A stretch of DNA of 11,654 nt from Actinomycetota bacterium (GTDB lineage: Bacteria; Actinomycetota; Actinomycetes; Propionibacteriales; Nocardioidaceae), in NCBI GenBank assembly GCA_009702305.1, contig WLIH01000028.1, positions 1-11,654 of the forward strand, read 5' to 3'. A program made the position numbers and the translations under genes. The number at the start of each line of letters is the position of its first letter. Within the stretch, counting starts at the first letter, position 1. Positions 6,798 to 11,654 of the stretch are shown here, in pieces. A model generated the notes under the pieces. That model was not told the origin of the DNA. It ran no database searches and saw only the letters and a list, made by a program, of their open reading frames with translations.

Positions 6798-7801
6798 GCT
6801 GCTGCTCCTTCGGTGGTGGCGGTGTCGGCGCTCTCGCGCAGGCTGCGACCGGTCAGGTCGAGGAAGACGTCGTCGAGGGTCGCGCTGGCGACCTCGATGC
6901 GGGTGGCCGGTGCGCCGGCCGCGGCCAGGTCGGTGACCAGGCCAGGCGCGGCGTCGGCGGCGTGCGCGGCGCGCAGGGTCACGACCCGGCCGGTCCGCTC
7001 GATGCTGGCTCCGGCGATGCTGGCTCCGGCCCGCTGGGCCGCGGCGACGGCGGTGGGCTCGTCGGCGAACCCGAGGGTGACCAGGTCGCCGAGACCCGAC
7101 TTGAGGGCGCTCGCGCTGTCGTCGGCGATGACGAGGCCGTGGTCGATCACGATCACCCGGTCGGCGATCGCGTCGGCCTCCTCCAGGTAGTGGGTGGTCA
7201 GCACGATGGTGGTGCCCTGCTCGGCGTGCAGCCGGCGCACCTGCTCCTGCAGGTTGGCGCGGTTCTGCGGGTCGAGGCCCGTCGACGGCTCGTCGAGGAA
7301 GAGCAGTCCGGGGGTGTGCACCAGCCCGATCGCGATGTCGAGGCGACGGCGCTGCCCGCCCGACAGGCCGGCGACCGGGCGATCGGCGTGCTCGGTCAGG
7401 TCGAACGCGTCGAGGAGCTCCTCGGTGCGCGCGTGGGCGGCCGAGCGGCTCATCCCGAAGGACCGGGCCTGGCTGACGAGCTCGTCGCGGCCGCGCTGCT
7501 GGTGGCCGGCGGCGTTGCCCTGGCCGACGTAGCCGATCGAGCGGCGTACGTCGCGGCGCTGGGCGACGACGTCGTAGCCGGCCACCTCGGCGGTGCCGGA
7601 GGTCGGCGCGATGAGCGTCGTCAGCATCCGCAGGGTGGTGGACTTGCCGGCGCCGTTGGGGCCGAGGAAGGCGACGAGCTCGCCGGCGGAGATCTCCAGA
7701 TCGAGGCCGCGGACCGCCTCGACCGTGCTCTTGTGACGCGTGAAGTGGCGGGTGAGGCCCTGCGTCCGGATGACGGGTCCTGTCTGCTGGGTGAAGGTCA
7801 T
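6794..7801 (-). CDS. ABC transporter ATPase, DrrA-like
   Basis: 335 aa from ATG 7801. ATPase motifs, in order: Walker A GPNGAGKST (47-55), Q-loop YVGQ (91-94), signature LSGGQRRR (146-153), Walker B LLFLDEP (166-172), D-loop STGLDP (173-178) and H-loop Thr-Thr-His204-Tyr. The stretch GYVGQGNAAGHQQRGRDELV and the C-terminal block ASATLDDVFLDLTGRSLRE are typical of the DrrA branch, whose C-terminal region is thought to take part in subunit assembly. It would energise the permease encoded just downstream. ATG 7801 was chosen over ATG 7822 because TAGCGT ends 7 nt before it, implying leaderless transcription; the longer start has neither a -10 box nor a ribosome site. A 15-bp tandem duplication (7001-7030) repeats AGASI in the C-terminal region without breaking the frame. 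Confidence 0.95.
   Translation of the reverse strand: MTFTQQTGPVIRTQGLTRHFTRHKSTVEAVRGLDLEISAGELVAFLGPNGAGKSTTLRMLTTLIAPTSGTAEVAGYDVVAQRRDVRRSIGYVGQGNAAGHQQRGRDELVSQARSFGMSRSAAHARTEELLDAFDLTEHADRPVAGLSGGQRRRLDIAIGLVHTPGLLFLDEPSTGLDPQNRANLQEQVRRLHAEQGTTIVLTTHYLEEADAIADRVIVIDHGLVIADDSASALKSGLGDLVTLGFADEPTAVAAAQRAGASIAGASIERTGRVVTLRAAHAADAAPGLVTDLAAAGAPATRIEVASATLDDVFLDLTGRSLRESADTATTEGAAA
7001..7030. repeat. Perfect 15-bp tandem duplication inside the ATPase gene
   Basis: GATGCTGGCTCCGGC occurs twice head to tail (7001-7015 and 7016-7030). On the coding strand it gives AGASI-AGASI at about residues 258-267 of the ATPase, in the C-terminal domain. The frame is kept, as expected of a slipped-strand duplication. 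Confidence 0.95.
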
Positions 7802-7808
7802 GAGGAGG

Positions 7809-7857
7809 ACGCTAGAAGTCATTCAGGACACTTTCTGTCCGCAATCAGAACTAATCT
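7809..7857. promoter_or_regulatory. Symmetric divergent promoters around a GGACA-N5-TGTCC palindrome
   Basis: The palindrome GGACACTTTCTGTCC (7826-7840) is centred on 7833. The plus-strand -10 TAATCT (7852-7857) begins 19 nt to its right, and the minus-strand -10 TAGCGT (7814-7809) begins exactly 19 nt to its left. They end 6 and 7 nt before the ATGs of the WYL regulator (7864) and the ABC ATPase (7801). The palindrome therefore covers the -35 region of both promoters. By inference it is the operator of the WYL regulator, which would control its own gene and the exporter. The direction of control is not shown by sequence. Confidence 0.72.
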
Positions 7858-7863
7858 GGATCC

Positions 7864-8811
7864 ATGTCCACCAGTGCCCGGATGCTGCGCCTGCTCTCGC
7901 TGCTCCAGACCCACCGCTACTGGCCCGGCGGTGAGCTCTCGGCCCGCCTCGAGGTCAGCGACCGCACCCTGCGCCGCGACATCGACCGGCTGCGCGAGCT
8001 CGGCTACGCCGTCGACGCGGTGCGCGGCGTGTCGGGGGGATACCAGCTGCGGGCCGGCGGGTCGCTGCCGCCGCTGCTGCTCGAGGACGAGGAGGCCGTC
8101 GCGATCGCGGTCGGACTGCGTCAGGCGGCCTCGGGCTCGGTGGCCGGGATGGAGGAGACCTCGGTCCAGGCGCTCACGAAGGTGATCGCGCTGATGCCGC
8201 CGCGGCTGCGACGGCAGATGGACGCGCTGCGCTCCCAGACCGATGCGCCCGGCCCGTGGGGTGGTGGCCCGCAGGTCGACGCCGGCCTGCTCACCGTGCT
8301 CGCCCAGGCCTGCCGCGACGACGAGCCGTTGCATTTCGGGTACGTCGCCCGAGGTGCCGACCCGACCGAGCGCTGGGTCGAGCCGCACCGCCTGGTCTCC
8401 ATCGGTCGCCGGTGGTATCTCGTGGCCTACGACCGCGACCGCCAGGACTGGCGCTCGTTCCGGGTCGACCGGATCTCCGAGCCGCGCGCGACCGGGCAGC
8501 GCTTCCGTCCGCGCGAGCTGCCCGGCGGCGACGCGCTGGCGTTCGTCCAGGCCGGCATCCGGCAGCGACCGCAGCGCTACGCCGTGCGGGTGCGGCTGGC
8601 CGCGCCGGTCGAGCAGGTGCGGCGTGCGGTCGGCCACTGGGGCCAGGTCGCGGCCGACGGCGACGGGTCGCTGCTCGAGATGAACGTCGACGACCTGCAG
8701 TGGCCGGTCATGGTGCTGGCGCAGGTGGGGGCGCCGATCGAGGTCGAGTCGCCGCCCGAGCTGGCCGAGGCTCTGGCCCGGGTGGGGCGGATCTTCAGCT
8801 CGGCGACCTGA
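7864..8811 (+). CDS. YafY-type transcriptional regulator with winged-helix and WYL domains
   Basis: 315 aa. The N-terminus (about 7-60) is a winged helix-turn-helix of the HTH_11/DeoR-like kind: RLLSLLQTHRYWPGGELSARL, then SDRTLRRDIDRLRELGY as the recognition helix region and GVSGGYQL as the wing. The middle contains the WYL domain (about 140-205), with PHRLVSIGRRWYLVAYD, the WYL triplet at 184-186, and SFRVDRI; WYL domains bind ligands and tune DNA binding. A further C-terminal region follows, as in this family. ATG 7864 is fixed by TAATCT 6 nt upstream (leaderless). It is divergent from the ABC exporter, an arrangement typical of a local regulator, and is likely autoregulated through the palindrome at 7826-7840. 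Its 3' end overlaps the convergent phosphoesterase gene by 17 bp. Confidence 0.93.
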   Translation: MSTSARMLRLLSLLQTHRYWPGGELSARLEVSDRTLRRDIDRLRELGYAVDAVRGVSGGYQLRAGGSLPPLLLEDEEAVAIAVGLRQAASGSVAGMEETSVQALTKVIALMPPRLRRQMDALRSQTDAPGPWGGGPQVDAGLLTVLAQACRDDEPLHFGYVARGADPTERWVEPHRLVSIGRRWYLVAYDRDRQDWRSFRVDRISEPRATGQRFRPRELPGGDALAFVQAGIRQRPQRYAVRVRLAAPVEQVRRAVGHWGQVAADGDGSLLEMNVDDLQWPVMVLAQVGAPIEVESPPELAEALARVGRIFSSAT

Positions 8812-10570
8812 GCACCGGGGCCGGCTGCACCTCGTCGCGACCGTCCCACGGCAGGGCGAGTCCGGAGCGGCGGGTCAGGCTGCCGTCGGCGCTCAGGGTG
8901 AGGGTGCCGACGGTGAACGCGTCGGGATCGACGTACAGGTTCGGCGGCATGCCGGCGCGACGCGTCGACCACAGCCGTCGTCCCGACACGTCGTCGGTCC
9001 AGAACGTCACGTAGTCGCGCAGGTCGATGTCGACCCGGTCGGCGCGCACGTCGGCGACGAGGTAGTTGGTCAGCCCGTGGTGTAAGGCGCCGCCGTGGGC
9101 GATCTGCACCACGCCGTCGACCACCGACACGGTTGTGGCGTGCACCTCGCCGCACAGGTACACATCCACGCCGTAGCGGGTGAACAGGCGCCACAGGGGC
9201 GATCTCGCGCCACCCTCGAGGTGCAGACCCGAGGAATGGTCCTCGCGCACCGGTCCGACGATCGGCAGGTGACCCTGCACGAAGACCCAGGTCACCCCGT
9301 CGGCGCGGGCCTCGCGCAGCACCCCGCCCAGCCAGGCGAGCTGACGCCGGTCGACCCGCAGCCGCATCCGGCGCGGGCCGTGGTCGAACTCGTCGAGCGA
9401 GACGACCTGGATGTCGGGCCGCGGTCGGAAGGCGTACGCCGTCAGCGAGGCCGGCCCCGATGGCCGGTCGGCGAAGGCCGGATCGGCCGGGGTCGAGCCG
9501 AGCACCCAGCGGGCGAAGGCGCGGGCGTAGGTCGGCATCAGCTGCAGCTTGTCCGAGCGCCACGGGTTGTCGGCGTACTCGTGGTCGCCGACGGCCGGGT
9601 AGACGTCCAGGCCGGCGTCGCGGAAGCGCTGCACCCACTGCGGGTAGTAGGTCGCCGCGGCCCGCAGCACTGCCGCCTGGCGCTGGCGGCGGGTGCCGGT
9701 GGGCCCGAAGATGCGATCCCGTCCCGGGTCCTCGCCCCAATGGCCCTCCACCAGGTCGCCGGCCACCAGCACCGAGTCCGGGTCGAGGGAGGACCAGTCG
9801 TCGAGCACGGTCCGCATCGCGGTGCGGTAGTCGTCGTTGGTGCCGTTGGAGACCTGGCCCCGCCAGTTGTTGGGGCCGCGCGACAGGTCGGCGACGTCGG
9901 CGTTCGCGAAGTCGGGGGACGAGACGAAGCGGTAGGCGGCCGACGCCGCGGCCTCCACGGGCATCGCGACGCGCGAGGGCAGCGTGGTCGCCACGACGGA
10001 TCGGTCCTCGTCGATGTCGGGCGGCCGGCTGCCGGCGTTGGGCCCGTCGGGTCGGCCGGCCTCGCCGATGCGGGTGCCCTCCCAGCGGACGGTCGCCGAG
10101 ACGAGCCCTCCGCCGTCGGGCACGACCGCGAAGCCGACCGTCGTGCTGGACCCCGTGCCGGCCGGCACGCGGCAGGCGAGCAGCCGGCCGTCGTCGTCGA
10201 GGTACGAGTTGCGGACCAGGGTGTCGCTGATCGCGCACCCGAGCGGGATCTCGGCGATGGCGCCGTTGACGACGCGAACGGACACCACCGAGCCCGCGAC
10301 GACCTGGCCCGAGACGGTGGTCGAGGCCGTGAAGGTGGCAGGCAGGGCGGTGCCGCCGACGGCGAAGGAGCTGTCGGACCACGACGCGGAGAGGTCGGTG
10401 ACGGAGATCCCGGAGGCGTCCGGCCCGTCGGGCGCGCGCTCGACGGTGGCCGGGTCCGCGTCGCTCGCGTAGGCGACCGGCCCGAGCGCGAGGACGGCGG
10501 CGAGGGCCGCGGCTGCCTGGTGCCGGCTCTGGGCTCGCGGCAGGCGGGGGCCGGTCAGTGGTCGGGGCAC
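8795..10570 (-). CDS. Secreted calcineurin-like metallophosphoesterase with N-terminal beta-rich domain
   Basis: 591 aa from GTG 10570, supported by AGGAAG 6 nt upstream. Residues 1-36 form a signal peptide (basic n-region, AAAALAAVLALGPVAYA), so the product is exported. Residues 55-165 are beta-rich, with Cys112 and Cys133 possibly disulphide-bonded, and resemble a non-catalytic sandwich domain. The phosphoesterase domain spans about 212-515: FVSSPDF (215-221), VAGDLVEGHW (269-278), AVGDHEY (326-332), VQGHLPI (431-437) and CGEVHATT (473-480). These follow the order of the metallophosphatase blocks, but the first D-x-H is not obvious and the usual GHxH is GEVH. I recall a related actinobacterial family sharing SSPDF and GDHE. 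The substrate is unknown. The remaining C-terminus (about 515-591) is beta-rich. Confidence 0.87.
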   Translation of the reverse strand: MPRPLTGPRLPRAQSRHQAAAALAAVLALGPVAYASDADPATVERAPDGPDASGISVTDLSASWSDSSFAVGGTALPATFTASTTVSGQVVAGSVVSVRVVNGAIAEIPLGCAISDTLVRNSYLDDDGRLLACRVPAGTGSSTTVGFAVVPDGGGLVSATVRWEGTRIGEAGRPDGPNAGSRPPDIDEDRSVVATTLPSRVAMPVEAAASAAYRFVSSPDFANADVADLSRGPNNWRGQVSNGTNDDYRTAMRTVLDDWSSLDPDSVLVAGDLVEGHWGEDPGRDRIFGPTGTRRQRQAAVLRAAATYYPQWVQRFRDAGLDVYPAVGDHEYADNPWRSDKLQLMPTYARAFARWVLGSTPADPAFADRPSGPASLTAYAFRPRPDIQVVSLDEFDHGPRRMRLRVDRRQLAWLGGVLREARADGVTWVFVQGHLPIVGPVREDHSSGLHLEGGARSPLWRLFTRYGVDVYLCGEVHATTVSVVDGVVQIAHGGALHHGLTNYLVADVRADRVDIDLRDYVTFWTDDVSGRRLWSTRRAGMPPNLYVDPDAFTVGTLTLSADGSLTRRSGLALPWDGRDEVQPAPVLRSPS

Positions 10571-10576
10571 AGCGCG

Positions 10577-10582
10577 CTTCCT
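10577..10582 (-). promoter_or_regulatory. Ribosome binding site of the phosphoesterase gene
   Basis: On the minus strand AGGAAG lies 6 nt before GTG 10570 and decides this start. No clear -10 box was found between it and the divergent gene, so the promoter stays unassigned. Confidence 0.6.
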
Positions 10583-10620
10583 GGGTCGGGGCGCGGGCGC
10601 CCGGGGGAGGGACCAACTCT

Positions 10621-10664
10621 CGCGGACCGACCTCGGGACCGACAGGAGAAAGGCCCGGTCCGCG
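10621..10664. repeat. 9-bp inverted repeat with an 8-bp direct repeat between divergent genes
   Basis: CGCGGACCG (10621-10629) and CGGTCCGCG (10656-10664) are perfect inverted repeats with a 26-nt spacer. GGACCGAC occurs at 10624-10631 and again at 10636-10643, a 12-nt period. It lies in the presumed leader or promoter region of the phosphoesterase gene, upstream of the sterol-carrier-like gene. In DNA this rich in G/C such repeats also arise by chance. Confidence 0.45.
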
Positions 10665-10706
10665 GCGTGGCGCTGGCCACATCGGTGCCGGGCCGTCCCC
10701 GAGGCC

Positions 10707-10712
10707 TAGGCT
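10707..10712 (+). promoter_or_regulatory. Leaderless -10 box of the sterol-carrier-like gene
   Basis: TAGGCT (TANNNT) ends 7 nt before GTG 10720, with no Shine-Dalgarno sequence. It lies within the 8-bp palindrome GCCTAGGC (10704-10711, offset by one base). No recognisable -35 hexamer. Confidence 0.55.
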
Positions 10713-10719
10713 CGGCGGC

Positions 10720-11079
10720 GTGCCCGCCCGTCTCAAGCCCGCCGATCCCGCCGAGGTGGTCGAGGCGCTGGCGCGGATCGCTGCCGGTGGCGACGACCGC
10801 GGCGACCTGCGGCTGCTGACCAAGCACTTCCTCGCCGTCCTGGAGGAGCGGGCGCCCGGCCACTCGGTCGAGGTGCGGGTGCCGCCGTACGCCGCGGTGC
10901 AGGTCATCCCCGGCGTCCGGCACACGCGTGGCACCCCGCCGGCCGTCATCGAGACCGACGCCCGCACCTGGATCGCGCTGGCCACCGCGGACCTGACCTG
11001 GGCCGATGCCGCGACGGCTGGGCGGGTGCGCGCGAGCGGCGAGCGGGCCGACCTGACGGACCACCTGCCCCTGATCTAG
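10720..11079 (+). CDS. Small sterol-carrier-family (SCP2-like) protein
   Basis: 119 aa, GTG start set by the TAGGCT box 7 nt upstream. It has no signal peptide or membrane segment and should be cytoplasmic. Recognisable family strings are SVEVRVPPYAAVQVIPG (49-65), RHTRGTPPAVIETDARTWIA (67-86) and LTWADAATAGRVRASGERAD (92-111), ending in LPLI. Proteins of this type are annotated as sterol carrier family proteins in actinobacteria, although a lipid ligand is inferred from the fold and not shown. As I recall, the mycobacterial homologue (Rv0807) lies directly upstream of purF and near purL, which agrees with purL in this window. The stop codon TAG forms part of the -10 box of the next gene. Confidence 0.85.
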   Translation: MPARLKPADPAEVVEALARIAAGGDDRGDLRLLTKHFLAVLEERAPGHSVEVRVPPYAAVQVIPGVRHTRGTPPAVIETDARTWIALATADLTWADAATAGRVRASGERADLTDHLPLI

Positions 11080-11082
11080 TTT
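11053..11082 (+). promoter_or_regulatory. Promoter of the M20 peptidase gene inside the preceding gene
   Basis: CTGACG (11053-11058) as -35, an 18-nt spacer and TAGTTT (11077-11082) as -10, which ends 6 nt before ATG 11089: a leaderless arrangement. This is the best -35/-10 pair in the window. The first three bases of the -10 box are the stop codon of the sterol-carrier-like gene. Confidence 0.7.
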
Positions 11083-11088
11083 TGGCCC

Positions 11089-11654
11089 ATGAGCGACGAC
11101 ATCCGCGCGAAGGTCCAGTCCCTCCTGCCGGCCCTGAGGAAGGACCTCGAAGACCTGGTCCGCATCGAGTCGGTCAGTGCCGACCCGGAGCGCGCCGGCG
11201 AGGTGCAGCGCAGCGCCGAGGCCGTTGCCGATCTGTTCCGCGCCGAGGGCTTCGCGAGCGTCGACATCGTCAGTGCCGACGGCGGCGCCCCGGCCGTGAT
11301 CGCGCACAAGCCGGGCCCGGAGGGCGCCCCGACCGTGCTGCTCTACGCCCACCACGACGTCCAGCCGGAGAACGACCACGCCGAGTGGGACTCCCCGCCG
11401 TTCGAGCCGACCGAGCGCGACGGGCGTCTGTACGCCCGCGGCGCGGCCGACGACAAGGCCGGCATCGCCGCACACCTCGGGGCCTTGCGGGTCTACGGCG
11501 ACGACCTGCCGGTGAGCGTGACGATGTTCATCGAGGGCGAGGAGGAGGTCGGCTCCGAGAGCCTGCCGGCGCTGCTCAAGGAGCACCACGAGGCCCTGCG
11601 GGCCGACGTCATCGTGATCGCCGACTCGGGCAACTGGGACATCGGCGAGCCGGC
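11089..11654 (+). CDS. M20-family dipeptidase/metallopeptidase (5' part; runs off window)
   Basis: The first 188 residues of a cytoplasmic zinc peptidase; no signal peptide. The M20 metal site can be read: AHHDVQP (87-93, zinc ligand His88 and catalytic-side Asp90), RGAADDKAG (117-125, bridging Asp121), IEGEEEVGS (148-156, general base Glu152 and zinc ligand Glu153) and VIADSGNW (176-183, zinc ligand Asp179). The assignment of these residues follows alignment with carnosinase-type enzymes (CNDP2: HLDVQP, EGMEESGS). HHDVQP and the spacing to the edge fit the dipeptidase branch, usually about 450 aa, so over half the protein, including the dimerisation domain and the last histidine ligand, is outside. 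ATG 11089 is 9 nt after the previous stop and directly after its own promoter. It probably cleaves dipeptides. Confidence 0.93.
   Translation, partial: MSDDIRAKVQSLLPALRKDLEDLVRIESVSADPERAGEVQRSAEAVADLFRAEGFASVDIVSADGGAPAVIAHKPGPEGAPTVLLYAHHDVQPENDHAEWDSPPFEPTERDGRLYARGAADDKAGIAAHLGALRVYGDDLPVSVTMFIEGEEEVGSESLPALLKEHHEALRADVIVIADSGNWDIGEP

Noticed and set aside
7802..7822. An upstream ATG (7822) for the ABC ATPase
   Set aside because: It has no ribosome site, and the -10 box TAGCGT lies downstream of it, directly before ATG 7801.
9095..10819. Long plus-strand open frame (574 codons) opposite the phosphoesterase
   Set aside because: It is a third-position shadow with repetitive Arg/Gly/Val/Asp composition; the minus strand has a signal peptide, ribosome site and metallophosphoesterase motifs.
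1..11654. CRISPR arrays, tRNA/rRNA genes, transposases, phage or toxin-antitoxin genes
   Set aside because: No regularly spaced repeats, no tRNA-like cloverleaf noticed, and no protein with such motifs; all space is filled by the genes listed.

Overview
This is chromosomal DNA of a high-GC actinobacterium, most likely Nocardioides or a close relative (Nocardioidaceae). The grounds are the strong G/C bias at third codon positions, GTG and TTG starts, leaderless promoters, and the family-level look of the proteins: a Rv2525c-like secreted glycoside-hydrolase-like protein, stand-alone small PurL, DrrA/DrrB-type ABC transporter, YafY-type WYL regulator and a small sterol-carrier-like protein. I see no phage, plasmid, IS, CRISPR, rRNA or tRNA.

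Layout. (1) 1-1408, minus: 5' part of a secreted DUF1906 protein with two peptidoglycan-binding repeats; its 3' end lies outside the window. (2) 1409-1655: divergent intergenic region with a perfect 23-bp inverted repeat (1500-1568) and the purL promoter. (3) 1656-5177, plus: three overlapping genes, purL (purine synthesis), an ArfB-type ribosome-rescue hydrolase and an alpha/beta-hydrolase lipoprotein. (4) 5192-5902, minus: an unrecognised protein with two predicted membrane segments. (5) 5982-7801, minus: ABC permease and ATPase, divergent from a WYL-domain regulator (7864-8811, plus). Their shared promoter region is built symmetrically around a palindrome, so the regulator probably controls both itself and the exporter. 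(6) 8795-10570, minus: a secreted calcineurin-like phosphoesterase, convergent with the regulator and overlapping it. (7) 10720-11079, plus: a small sterol-carrier-like protein, followed by the 5' part of an M20 metallopeptidase (11089 to the window edge).

Regulation. Six genes (purL, membrane protein, ABC ATPase, WYL regulator, sterol-carrier-like protein, M20 peptidase) have a TANNNT -10 hexamer ending 6 or 7 nt before the chosen start codon. This is the signature of leaderless transcription and it fixes several starts. The DUF1906 and phosphoesterase genes instead have Shine-Dalgarno-like sequences, and arfB and the hydrolase are translationally coupled to the gene before them.

Most of the window is ordinary housekeeping and transport. 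The least explained parts are the 23-bp inverted repeat, the symmetric regulator/exporter promoter, the two-membrane-segment protein, and the variant metal motifs of the phosphoesterase. I found no convincing new defence or biosynthetic system.
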